From: an uncultured Ruminococcus sp.
GTDB lineage: Bacteria > Bacillota > Clostridia > Oscillospirales > Acutalibacteraceae
DNA length: 64,000 nt
Assembly (NCBI GenBank): GCA_902776975.1
Contig: CACYSI010000014.1
Coordinates: 1 to 64,000, forward strand
Reading direction: 5' to 3'
Shown here: one piece after another, positions 8,123 to 16,188 of the stretch
Layout: every line of letters begins with the position of its first letter
How positions within the stretch are numbered: position 1 is the stretch's first letter
Notes under the pieces: model-generated
What the model was told of the DNA's origin: nothing
The model's database searches: none
Seen by the model: the letters and a program-made list of their open reading frames with translations, nothing else
Translations under genes and position numbers: made by a program

Positions 8123-9657
8123 TGGCAAAGATAATTGTCTCCTGCCGTTATAAAAAGAGCGCCAAAGGGATGAAAAAACTCATCAGATATATGGCTACCA
8201 GGGAAGGCGTAGAAAAGCTCGGCAACTCAAAGGAGTATCAGCTTGCATCGGCAAGTCAGATGAAACTGGTTCAGTCGGTGGTCAATCACTTCCCCCAGAG
8301 CAAAACATTTCTTGAATACGCGGACTATGACGCGCTCCCTACACAGCAAAACGCGCATGAATTTCTCGACGCGGTCGCCGAAAGATACGCTGACAGAACG
8401 GATGAACTGAAAGGTCTTGTCGGATATATTTCTCAGCGCCCCGGCGTTGAAAAGCTCGGCACTCACGGACTGTTTACGCAGTTCGATATCCCGATTGATC
8501 TGGATTTGGTTGCAAAGAAGGTCTCTCAGCACGACGGTCTGGTATGGACGGAAGTCATCAGTCTGCGCAGAGAGGACGCGGAGAGATTACATTTCAATAA
8601 CGCCGAAGCGTGGAAGAATCTTGTCCGCAGGAACATGAATGAGATCGCCAAAGCACATCGAATCAAGCCGGAGGATCTGCAATGGTACGGCGCCTTTCAT
8701 AATACAACTCACCATCCGCATATTCATCTGATCGTATTCTCTAAAGGGACAGAAGGTTATCTATCCGAGAAAGGTATTAAAGATTTACGCCGTGCTTTCG
8801 GACAGGATATCTTCCGTGATGAACAGTATAAGCAGGCGACGATCGAAACAAGTTATCGCAACGAGTTGAAAGTGCAGCTGAGAGATTTGTTGGAGCAAAT
8901 CTATGATCGCCGTACAATCCCGAAAGTCGATTATTATCTGCAGATACTGCAAAAAGTGCAGAGCGCAGTAAAGGAAACCAAAGGCAAGAAGCTCTATGGT
9001 TATCTGCCGCGGAAGGTGAAAACACTGGTTGACTTTGCAGTGCATGAACTGGCGAAGGATGAATGTCTGAAAGCGCTGTACGAGAAGTGGAACGAAGTCA
9101 ATCGGGAAAAACTCAGTCTGTATTACGATTCTAAGGACAGCGAAAAGGACATGCCTATCGAAAAGAATACGGAGTTCCGTTCGCTGAAAAACATGATTAT
9201 CAAGACGGCGCTGAGCATGGATTTCTCCATGGAAAACACAACAAATCCTGTCAGAGTCGGTTTTCTTTTCTCTCTGCTGGCACGACAGATTTCAGAAGCG
9301 GCAAACCGAAAGCTCGACGCCTTAAATCATAAAATGCCCCTTGCCGACAGCAAGGAGCGGATGAAGATACAAGATAAAAAGCTCGCCCACGGTCAGAGAG
9401 AAGGCTCCGATACCGAGGGCGACGACGATGAAGTGTATGATAGCCAGGCGTTCGAAGGAATCCTCGCCGGACTCGATTACATTATACAGGAAGCGGAGTA
9501 TAACAGAAGGATAAGCGAGTATGTAGAAAACTTTCCGCATATGGAAATCGACCGAGCATACCAAGAATATCTTGACTCGCTGGATGAGCAATACAACGAA
9601 GAAAATGATGAGAACTATGATGAGGATGACGAACAGGGATTTGGATTGTCTATGTAA
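8122..9657 (+). CDS. MobP-family relaxase (MobP2/MobP3-like)
   Basis: 511 residues. The conserved histidine cluster of motif III, HNTTHHPHIHLIVF (about residues 193-206), coordinates the metal that activates the nicking Tyr. The N-terminal part (CRYKKSAKGMKKLIRYMATREGVEKL) with YISQRPGVEKLGTHGLF is typical of the MobP3-type relaxases of Firmicutes integrative mobilizable elements. The C-terminal third is acidic and low complexity (EEENDENYDEDDEQ). It nicks oriT and pilots the strand into a conjugative pore supplied in trans. No mating-pair genes are in the window. Confidence 0.85.
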   Translation: MAKIIVSCRYKKSAKGMKKLIRYMATREGVEKLGNSKEYQLASASQMKLVQSVVNHFPQSKTFLEYADYDALPTQQNAHEFLDAVAERYADRTDELKGLVGYISQRPGVEKLGTHGLFTQFDIPIDLDLVAKKVSQHDGLVWTEVISLRREDAERLHFNNAEAWKNLVRRNMNEIAKAHRIKPEDLQWYGAFHNTTHHPHIHLIVFSKGTEGYLSEKGIKDLRRAFGQDIFRDEQYKQATIETSYRNELKVQLRDLLEQIYDRRTIPKVDYYLQILQKVQSAVKETKGKKLYGYLPRKVKTLVDFAVHELAKDECLKALYEKWNEVNREKLSLYYDSKDSEKDMPIEKNTEFRSLKNMIIKTALSMDFSMENTTNPVRVGFLFSLLARQISEAANRKLDALNHKMPLADSKERMKIQDKKLAHGQREGSDTEGDDDEVYDSQAFEGILAGLDYIIQEAEYNRRISEYVENFPHMEIDRAYQEYLDSLDEQYNEENDENYDEDDEQGFGLSM

Positions 9658-10043
9658 ACGCTTGGAGCGCTTCGGACAGGGAATGTATCGACTGATCAAT
9701 TTCCATCGAATAATTGACGTTTTCCCAGAGTCAAGAGCCGAAGAAAACACTCGAAAAATGCCTCTGTTGCGCAACAGAGAGTATATTAAAAGCGTTTGTT
9801 ATGATGGGTAAAAACTACTACGCATTATCAAAGAATACGATTTTTCGGAAGATGATAAACAAGCAAGACAGATAATTTGCTGTAACTTTTTTAGGCGCCA
9901 TAAAGCATTGACTTTATTATTCCTTCGCGCTACACTTAGAACTGTGATAATCAAATCACAATAATCAGAAATTCTCGGAGGAAATATGATAAAGATAATT
10001 AACAGCCCGACAAGGGTAAACCACATAAATAGGTAAAGGAGGA
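9658..10043. other. Gap after the relaxase, with an 18-bp perfect palindrome
   Basis: No gene is supported here. CTCTGTTGCGCAACAGAG (9762-9779) is an 18-bp perfect palindrome without a T tract, more like a protein-binding site than a terminator. The rest is AT-rich with short frames that overlap it on both strands. Confidence 0.5.
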
Positions 10044-10072
10044 ATGACTGACAAAGATAGAAGCGCTGCCAT

Positions 10073-10303
10073 ATGGCAGCAAACCGTAAAGTAATAAACA
10101 AAGCAGACCTGATGGGATTACCGCCATCCCCCGAAACAAAAAGCGGAGTTCCGAAATATGAGCTTGAATCATTAGCCAGAACCTTTCTACCCGATATCAT
10201 AACCTTCTACGAGAGCGAAGAAGGACAGAGAAAATATCAGGAATGGAAACAGGAGGAAGAACGGCTAAAGGAACAAAACGAGAAGAGAAAAGGTATAAGA
10301 TAA
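10073..10303 (+). CDS. Small basic/acidic protein of mobilizable elements, unknown function
   Basis: 76 residues beginning MAANRKVINKADLMGLPPSP, with a helical charged C terminus (QEWKQEEERLKEQNEKRK). I recognise no domain. The best ribosome site (AAAGGAGG, about 10036-10043) instead serves the ATG at 10044, which opens a 16-codon frame (MTDKDRSAAIWQQTVK) overlapping this gene's start. The short frame may be a coupled leader, or one base may have been lost so that both were once one protein. It is followed by a perfect hairpin. It probably belongs to the mobilization module. Confidence 0.5.
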   Translation: MAANRKVINKADLMGLPPSPETKSGVPKYELESLARTFLPDIITFYESEEGQRKYQEWKQEEERLKEQNEKRKGIR

Positions 10304-10304
10304 T

Positions 10305-10338
10305 AGGCAGGGAGCAAATGTGAAGCTCCCTGCCTATA
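10305..10338 (+). terminator. Hairpin after the small gene
   Basis: AGGCAGGGAGC pairs perfectly over 11 bp with GCTCCCTGCCT around a nine-base loop. The T tract is weak, so it may be a boundary element or bidirectional terminator. Confidence 0.65.
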
Positions 10339-10362
10339 ACACTAAGTAATACTATAAAAAGC

Positions 10363-10408
10363 AACAAATCCGAAACAATCACCTGAGATGACGATTTCGG
10401 ATTTGTTA
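10363..10408 (-). terminator. Terminator of ssrA
   Basis: Read on the minus strand, AACAAATCCGAAA pairs over 13 bp with TTTCGGATTTGTT and is followed by GCTTTTTA. It lies six bases beyond the tmRNA 3' end. Confidence 0.85.
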
Positions 10409-10413
10409 TGCTT

Positions 10414-10754
10414 TGGTGGAGATGGCGGGAATCGAACCCGCGTCCGAAAACAGTTCCGCAAGGTTTTCTCCGAGTGCAGTCATTGTTTTGAGATTCCCCT
10501 CACGCAGCGCCCAATAACAGGCTATGCGCTACGGTAGCCTTTAGTGTGTGACAGCTTAAAGGCGTAGGCTGTTCACAGAAACCGCTGTCGACGCCTTGTC
10601 CCGTGCCGCGGTACTCACGGGCAGACGAGCCGCATTAAGCGGCTAAAGCAACTTTATTGTTGTCGTTTGTTTTTAAGTCGGAGCTTTTATAGCGGTGCCC
10701 CGCCGCTACTCGCTTACCAAGTTTCGCCGTCCCCGTCGAAACCATTACATCCCC
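10414..10754 (-). ncRNA. ssrA: tmRNA
   Basis: The 5' end GGGGATGTAATGG with the TTTCGACGGGGA block (minus strand) pairs through its acceptor with the 3' end CATCTCC, followed by encoded ACCA. The tRNA-like T arm GCGGGTTCGATTCCCGC is present. The tag frame reads NDNNKVALAA followed by TAA, just before a pseudoknot-forming GC hairpin. It rescues stalled ribosomes with SmpB, whose gene lies immediately upstream. The 3' end of ssrA is a known integration target, and the mobilization module abuts it. Confidence 0.95.
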
Positions 10755-10757
10755 ATA

Positions 10758-10850
10758 TGGGCAACGGGTGATCCCGTTGCGGTGAATGGTGAAAGGTGAA
10801 CGGTGAATGATTATAGGAGGGCTACGCCCTCACCCTAAACATATCTATCT
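10758..10850. repeat. REP-like repeat between ssrA and smpB
   Basis: GCAACGGG/CCCGTTGC forms a hairpin (10760-10779). It is followed by about four degenerate 7-8 base units of the GGTGAAC type and the small hairpin GAGGGC-TAC-GCCCTC. The same build, with GGTTAAC units and GAGGGC/GCCCTC, recurs at 36219-36270, so this is a dispersed family. Confidence 0.6.
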
Positions 10851-10885
10851 TTTGAATGAAACGAGATACCTAACCTGTTATCCGT

Positions 10886-11344
10886 TCACCGATTCTGCTC
10901 CTTCATAGCTCGGTCGATATCGCGCTTAGCGCTCTTTTGAGCAGCCGCCTCACGCTTATCATAGAGCTTTTTGCCCTTGCACAGTCCGAGCTCGAGCTTT
11001 ACATAACTGCCTTTGAAATACGCCGACAGCGGTATCAGCGACAGTCCCTGCTGCTGTAAGGTGCCGAAGAGCTTGTTTATCTCTCTCTTGTGCATCAGCA
11101 GACGGCGCACGCGCATGGGATCCTTGCCCCATATGTTGGCGTGATCATAGGGGCTGATGTGCATACCGTTGACAAAGCACTCGCCTTTCACGATACTGCA
11201 CCAGCTGTCTTTCAGATTGCATCTGCCCTGTCTGAGAGACTTTACCTCGGTGCCGGCAAGCTCGATGCCCGCCTCGTACTTTTCGAGTATGAAGTAGTCG
11301 TGATACGCTTTTTTATTATTGGCTATGATTTTGATATTATCCAT
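10886..11344 (-). CDS. smpB: SsrA-binding protein SmpB
   Basis: 152 residues, full length. Conserved stretches are IIANNKKAYHDYFILEKYEAGI, LAGTEVKSLRQGRCNLKDS, NGMHISPYDHAN and the basic C-terminal tail with DKREAAAQKSAKRDIDRAMK that inserts in the mRNA channel. It binds tmRNA and loads it on stalled ribosomes. The gene is next to ssrA and its start overlaps the recR stop by one base, so it ends the dnaX-ybaB-recR operon. Confidence 0.96.
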   Translation of the reverse strand: MDNIKIIANNKKAYHDYFILEKYEAGIELAGTEVKSLRQGRCNLKDSWCSIVKGECFVNGMHISPYDHANIWGKDPMRVRRLLMHKREINKLFGTLQQQGLSLIPLSAYFKGSYVKLELGLCKGKKLYDKREAAAQKSAKRDIDRAMKEQNR

Positions 11345-11946
11345 TACAGCTCACTCCTGCCTTCGAGAGCGCGCGCCAATGTAACGTCGTCGGCGTATTC
11401 GAGGTCGCCGCCTACAGGTATACCGTATGCGAGACGGGTTATCTTTATGCCGAGAGGCTTTAACAGGCGGGAGATGTACATGGCGGTGGCTTCGCCCTCT
11501 ACTGTGGGATTAGTCGCCATGATGACCTCGTGTACCTCGTCATTGTTGAGTCGTGAGAGCAGCTGCTTGATACACAGCTGATCCGGACCGATGCCGTTGA
11601 GCGGAGATATGACGCCGTGCAGTACATGGTAAGTGCCCTTGTACTCTCCGGTGCCCTCTATGGCTACAGCGTCGCGGGGCGTCTCTACCACGCAGATGGT
11701 AGACTTGTCGCGCGTCGGACTGCTGCATACGGGGCAGCGCTCTTTGTCCGAGAAGTTACAGCATATCTCACAGCGGCGTATCTTCTTATGAGCGTCTGTG
11801 ATAGCCTCCGAAAAGTCCCTCGCTCTGTCTTCGGGCAGATTAAGGACAAAATACGCCAGTCTCTGTGCTGTTTTGCTGCCTATGCCGGGCAGCCGTTCGA
11901 ACTGTTCTATCAGCCTTTGCAGCGGTGCTACATTATAGCCTGACAT
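11344..11946 (-). CDS. recR: Recombination protein RecR
   Basis: 200 residues. An N-terminal helix-hairpin-helix ([18 protein letters not shown]) is followed by a C4 zinc finger ([16 protein letters not shown]) and a Toprim domain ([39 protein letters not shown]). With RecF/RecO it loads RecA at gaps. Its start touches the ybaB stop, the standard dnaX-ybaB-recR order. Confidence 0.96.
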   Translation of the reverse strand: MSGYNVAPLQRLIEQFERLPGIGSKTAQRLAYFVLNLPEDRARDFSEAITDAHKKIRRCEICCNFSDKERCPVCSSPTRDKSTICVVETPRDAVAIEGTGEYKGTYHVLHGVISPLNGIGPDQLCIKQLLSRLNNDEVHEVIMATNPTVEGEATAMYISRLLKPLGIKITRLAYGIPVGGDLEYADDVTLARALEGRSEL

Positions 11947-12305
11947 CAGAACAAGCCGCCCAGTCCGCCGAGATTCATGCCGCCCGAGATCTTGTTCATG
12001 GTCTCGTCCTTATCGGTGTTGGCGGTGCGGATAGCCTCGTTGACTGCGGCTGTGATCAGATCGGACAGCATCTCGATATCCTCGGGGTCAACTACCTCGG
12101 GATTGATGTCGAGCTTCTTGATCTCAAGCTCACCCGATATGGTCACGGTGACCATGCCGCCACCCGAGCTTGCGGTATATTCTTTAGCGTTGAGCTCGGC
12201 GGTAGCCACTTCCATCTGATCCTGCATCTTCTGAGCCTGACGAGCGAGCTGTTGGAGATTCTGCGCGCCGCCCGAGCCGTATCCCTGGGGTAATCTTGCT
12301 TTCAT
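11946..12305 (-). CDS. ybaB: YbaB/EbfC nucleoid-associated protein
   Basis: 119 residues. A Gln/Gly-rich start is followed by the helical [19 protein letters not shown] and the strand region [47 protein letters not shown], the family core. It binds DNA as a dimer. The tail ([17 protein letters not shown]) is typical. Confidence 0.95.
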   Translation of the reverse strand: MKARLPQGYGSGGAQNLQQLARQAQKMQDQMEVATAELNAKEYTASSGGGMVTVTISGELEIKKLDINPEVVDPEDIEMLSDLITAAVNEAIRTANTDKDETMNKISGGMNLGGLGGLF

Positions 12306-12370
12306 AGTATATCTTCCTTTCGAATGGTTATGCTCCGCATAAGCGGATGATTATTGTTGTTTTATGTGTT

Positions 12371-14161
12371 TTATTCTTCTGTTACGTTCACGCCCGACGC
12401 TCTCAGATTGTTGATGAAGTCGTTGAGAGTATCGTCGCGGGTCTTTTTCTTTTCGGGGAGCTTATACGGACCTAGCTTATATACCCGTCCGGTGACCTCC
12501 TGCACAGCCTTGCGTATCTCCTCACGCTGTGATGATTTTTTCAGCAGCTCAAAGGCGATCTCGTGATTGGTCTCTATCAGCAGATAATCACCGCTGACAT
12601 AAGCGTTGGTATCTTCAAAGGCGGCGGATATGGCGCGTGAATAATGCCTGAGGTTTGATACGACCTCCTGCCACAACTCAAAGGGTACCGCGTCGCGATA
12701 CAGCGCCTCCATGTCTACGTTGTTTTTGCGAGCCGCGGGCTGAGGCTCGGCAGGGCGGGGGATAGGATCGTCAGCGCGAGGAATATTATCGGTCTTTTCC
12801 GCCGGTTTTTCATCGGGTCGTGCCTGCGGAGTGATCTCCTCGGGCTTTTTCGTTTCTTCGGCAGGCTGTTCCTTTACCGCGGGCTGAGGCTGTGACTCAG
12901 CATAGTCAGCGACGGTTTTATCCGGCTTTTCGCTGTTGCTTTCAGCTATAGGCTTTATCTCGGGCTTTGACTCGGGTGTGTACTGTACTGCAGGCTGAGC
13001 GGAGCCGCTCGAGAGCAGCTTTACCGCTTTTTCGAGAGCCGCGACGCGAGCGAACAACGCTTCGTCGGTCTTGTCCAGCTCGGGGGCGCACAGCTTTACC
13101 ATAGCCATCTCAAGCTCCGTCCTCGGCGATACGCTGTCGCGCATAGAGGCGCGGGTACGGGAGAGCACGTCCATACGGAACACTATATCGGCGAGGCTGA
13201 GATACGCCGCCTCCGATACCGCCGCGTCATACTCGCGATCACTCATGACTACCAGCTCACGCGGATTTCCGACTGTCTTTATCAGCATCAGCGAGCGAAA
13301 GTGAGACTGCAGCTCTTCACACAGCGAAGCCATATCCTTGCTGTCCTTATACAGGCTGTCGATTATTTCAAGCGCTCTGCGAGCGTTCTTGTTGATAGTG
13401 CAGTCGGCAAGCTCAAAGATGTGTCCCTGAGCCGCCAGCCCCGCCGCTGAACGTACAACATCGGCGGTCACTTCGGTCGATATGCCGATGCAGCGGTCAA
13501 GCAGAGATATAGCGTCGCGCATGGCGCCGTCGGCGATCACAGAGATCAGCAGAGCCGCCTCGTCAGTCAGGCTTACGCCCTCTTTGGCTGATATCTCAGC
13601 CAGCCTCGCGGATATATCGGCTGAGCCGATACGGTGAAAGTCAAAGCGCTGACAGCGGGACAGTATAGTCTCGGGTATCTTGTTGACCTCGGTAGTCGCG
13701 AGGATGAAGATAACGTGAGCCGGAGGCTCCTCAAGTGTTTTGAGAAGCGCGTTCCACGCGTCGCGTGAGAGCATGTGCACCTCGTCTACGATATATACGC
13801 GGTATTTGCCTCTCGCGGGAGCGAAGGCGACCTCGTCGATGATAGCTCTTATATCGTCGATGCCGCGGTTCGACGCGGCGTCCATCTCTACCACATCCAG
13901 TATCTCTCCGCTGTCTATACCGCGGCAGTTTGCGCACTCGCCGCAGGGATCGCCGTCGCGCAGATCCAGACAGTTGACCGCCTTGGAGAGGATCTTGGCG
14001 CAGGTGGTCTTGCCCGTACCGCGTGAGCCTGTGAACAGATAGGCGTGATGGATACGATTCAGGCGCAGTTCGTTGCGCAGAGTATCGGTAACGTGATCTT
14101 GCCCGTACACATCGTCAAATGACGCGGGGCGGTATTTGCGATATAAAACCTGATATGCCAT
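12371..14161 (-). CDS. dnaX: DNA polymerase III subunit gamma/tau
   Basis: 596 residues from ATG 14161 (MAYQVLYRKYRP), preceded by a GGAGGG site. The 19 extra residues of a longer frame have no support. Walker A is GSRGTGKTT, the zinc-binding Cys set is CLDLRDGDPCGECANC, Walker B is VYIVDEVHM, and SRC-containing sensor ILSRCQRFDF follows. A Pro/Glu-rich linker (about residues 395-475) leads to a C-terminal domain. It is the clamp-loader motor of the replisome and the first gene of the dnaX-ybaB-recR-smpB operon. I see no obvious frameshift site for a separate gamma form. Confidence 0.96.
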   Translation of the reverse strand: MAYQVLYRKYRPASFDDVYGQDHVTDTLRNELRLNRIHHAYLFTGSRGTGKTTCAKILSKAVNCLDLRDGDPCGECANCRGIDSGEILDVVEMDAASNRGIDDIRAIIDEVAFAPARGKYRVYIVDEVHMLSRDAWNALLKTLEEPPAHVIFILATTEVNKIPETILSRCQRFDFHRIGSADISARLAEISAKEGVSLTDEAALLISVIADGAMRDAISLLDRCIGISTEVTADVVRSAAGLAAQGHIFELADCTINKNARRALEIIDSLYKDSKDMASLCEELQSHFRSLMLIKTVGNPRELVVMSDREYDAAVSEAAYLSLADIVFRMDVLSRTRASMRDSVSPRTELEMAMVKLCAPELDKTDEALFARVAALEKAVKLLSSGSAQPAVQYTPESKPEIKPIAESNSEKPDKTVADYAESQPQPAVKEQPAEETKKPEEITPQARPDEKPAEKTDNIPRADDPIPRPAEPQPAARKNNVDMEALYRDAVPFELWQEVVSNLRHYSRAISAAFEDTNAYVSGDYLLIETNHEIAFELLKKSSQREEIRKAVQEVTGRVYKLGPYKLPEKKKTRDDTLNDFINNLRASGVNVTEE

Positions 14162-14223
14162 GATATCCCTCCTTTTTTTGATGAAATCCGTATCGCCGGT
14201 GAGGCATGCCGCAGGCAAGAGGA

Positions 14224-15315
14224 TCAGCCTTTGGCGGCTTTTCTGCTCTTGATCTTATCGGCGCAAATACTGATCAGGATCGAAATAACTATACTTACTA
14301 CCGCCAAAACAATGCTGATCGCGAGCTGCTCGCCTGTGACTGTTTTAGGATCATATCTCATCGAGAATCCGGTGATCATACAGATGATCCACGCTACAAA
14401 CACATGATACATATAAAGGTAGATGGAGTGTGAACCGAGGTACGCGAACTTATCGACCTTCACTCCGCTGTCTTCGAGCTGCTTGCACACCAAAGAAACT
14501 CCGTATGTTCCGATAAAGCCGAGCAAAAATACCGCTATCATCATCAAAGGCTCCGGTTTATCGAACTCACCGCGGAACATCTTCGCTCCGAGCGAAAAGT
14601 AAGCCGCTATCCCGATGGGTATGACAGAGGCGGCTATTCCCGTGATCCACGCGGCAGCACCCGATAATTTGTCAAATATCTTAACGGTTCTTCCGATCTG
14701 TCCGAGAAGTATGATCGCTGTCCAGTAAGGGATCAACTGGAGATTATAGGGAAGGCTGATCTCAAAAAACCTCAGCACGCCTGTTGAGGCAAGTAATACA
14801 ACTACAGTGATGATCTGAGGGATAAGGGATCTGCTGACCTTCTCGACCAGGATGATAAACAGTATGCTTGCTATAAACATGGCGGGAAGAAACCAGAAAT
14901 CGGCAAGGAACGGATAATTCTTTCCGAGAGAGTGATACTCCCAGCCAAACCAGTCCTGTATGACTCTGTTCCAAATTGAGCCTGCAAAGAAGTTCCTGAG
15001 GCAGCACAGAGCGTCCATGATCGTCTCTTCGGCTCTGATGATCAGAACGACGCTTCCGACAAGCCAGAACGAGATCGAATAGGTAAAGAAAGGAACAAGA
15101 AGTGATTTTGCGCGGGCGACAATACCGTCTTTGATGCCTGTTTTCCCGACCTTATAAAAATATCCGGAATAAAAGAAAAAAGCAAAAAACAAAACGCATG
15201 ACATTCCGGCAAAAATGCTTTTCAGCACTCCGGGAGCAACAATGTGGTACAGAGCAATACTCAGAATAGCCAGACCTTTAACCATATCTACGTATTTTAC
15301 TCTTTGCTTTAGCAT
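14224..15315 (-). CDS. Acyltransferase family 3 membrane protein
   Basis: 363 residues with about ten transmembrane segments. The family start is VKYVDMVKGLAILSIALYH, with the conserved His after the first helix. Further on are FFYSGYFY and DFWFLPAMFIAS. Such enzymes O-acylate extracellular sugars or cell-wall polymers from a cytosolic donor. The gene stands alone, 60 bases upstream of dnaX on the same strand. Substrate is unknown. Confidence 0.85.
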   Translation of the reverse strand: MLKQRVKYVDMVKGLAILSIALYHIVAPGVLKSIFAGMSCVLFFAFFFYSGYFYKVGKTGIKDGIVARAKSLLVPFFTYSISFWLVGSVVLIIRAEETIMDALCCLRNFFAGSIWNRVIQDWFGWEYHSLGKNYPFLADFWFLPAMFIASILFIILVEKVSRSLIPQIITVVVLLASTGVLRFFEISLPYNLQLIPYWTAIILLGQIGRTVKIFDKLSGAAAWITGIAASVIPIGIAAYFSLGAKMFRGEFDKPEPLMMIAVFLLGFIGTYGVSLVCKQLEDSGVKVDKFAYLGSHSIYLYMYHVFVAWIICMITGFSMRYDPKTVTGEQLAISIVLAVVSIVISILISICADKIKSRKAAKG

Positions 15316-15389
15316 TGTTGTATCACCCTTTTTAATGAGATTTCATAACCATACCATACGACTGCTTCTTTTACCGATATACCGAAATA

Positions 15390-15570
15390 AAAAAACGCAA
15401 GCCGCAGCCTGCAACGGCTGAATGGTATAGATAAGTGAACGACAGACTTACTGTATCGCATCTCCGAAAACACTTAATGCTGCTCGCTTCCGCGCCTGAC
15501 ATGATTCATGCCCGGAAATCGTACAGGGCCTGTCGCTCGCTTATCCATACCGTGAACGGCTTGCGAACAC
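15390..15570 (-). ncRNA. ffs: Signal recognition particle RNA
   Basis: On the minus strand the tip of a long hairpin reads GTCAGG-CGC-GGAA-GCG-AGCAGC, the invariant SRP domain IV with a GGAA tetraloop and the asymmetric CAG/AGCAG loop. Flanking arms pair over the whole length: about 18 of 22 positions around GGTATRGATAAGYGARCGACAG, then GCAAGCCG with CGGCTTGC at the base. The basal stem is followed by seven T, so it also terminates. About 175 nt long. It binds Ffh for membrane targeting. Confidence 0.88.
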
Positions 15571-15574
15571 AGAT

Positions 15575-15603
15575 ATTATAACATACGGTTAAGCTAAAAG
15601 CAA
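15575..15603 (-). promoter_or_regulatory. Promoter of SRP RNA
   Basis: Minus strand TTGCTT (15603-15598) and TATAAT (15580-15575) with 17-base spacing. The expected start falls at the first base of the SRP RNA basal stem. Confidence 0.85.
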
Positions 15604-15653
15604 GTATTTTATTTTATATGTCATAACAGCTCTGTTTACGCTGCTTTAATACA

Positions 15654-15688
15654 GAAAAAGGCTCCCTCATATGAAGGAGCCTTGCAAC
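15654..15688 (-). terminator. Terminator of the lipoprotein gene
   Basis: Minus strand AAGGCTCC pairs with GGAGCCTT around a short AT loop, followed by a T run. It lies about 15 bases beyond the lipoprotein stop. Confidence 0.85.
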
Positions 15689-15702
15689 TTTTCTAAAGAA
15701 TA

Positions 15703-16188
15703 TTACGGTATCAGCCCTCTGATCTTAGACGCGATCTTTGTCATCTCATCAAAGGGATGCTGACCCTTAAGGGTAGCTATCTTACAGTCTTCACTGAGAG
15801 TTACATCGCCTATATGGATCTCGTCAGCGCCCATTGAGATGTAATAGCTGCTTACAGGCGTGTTGGTCTTGAGCATATTAGCTGTGACGTCATCAAGCAT
15901 GAACCTCAGCTCTACATCATCGTCGTTTGTACCTACAAAGGCAAAGCACTGGAAGTCCGAGCCCTCGGCATAAAGATACTTATTATCTTTGAGAAACAGA
16001 GGTATAGCTACGGGAGTCCACTCGGGACTGTTGACGTCGGTGTCGATATACGGAGCCTTTGTAGGAGCTTCGGTAGGAGCTTCTGTCGGCGCGGCGGGCG
16101 CTGAACCGCAGCCCGTCAGTAACAGCGAGATCATTAGTAATACTGCCGCAATAAGTGATAATGTCCTGAACCTCGTTTTATTATTCAT
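15703..16188 (-). CDS. Lipoprotein of unknown function
   Basis: 161 residues with a lipoprotein signal (LLLTGCGS, Cys near residue 27). A Thr/Pro/Ala linker (APTEAPTEAPTKAP) is followed by a globular domain of about 110 residues that I do not recognise. The domain is acidic and rich in Asp and Met. Its start overlaps the end of the GT39-like gene by eight bases, so the two form an operon and probably act together at the outer membrane face. Confidence 0.7.
   Translation of the reverse strand: MNNKTRFRTLSLIAAVLLMISLLLTGCGSAPAAPTEAPTEAPTKAPYIDTDVNSPEWTPVAIPLFLKDNKYLYAEGSDFQCFAFVGTNDDDVELRFMLDDVTANMLKTNTPVSSYYISMGADEIHIGDVTLSEDCKIATLKGQHPFDEMTKIASKIRGLIP

Noticed and set aside
10755..10885. Promoter of ssrA in the gap to smpB
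   Set aside because: A TATAAT is present on the minus strand inside the repeat, but no matching -35 box at a proper distance; not called.
15390..15570. 6S RNA
   Set aside because: The long hairpin first suggested 6S RNA, but the minus strand carries the GGAA tetraloop and CAGG/AGCAGC loop of SRP RNA.
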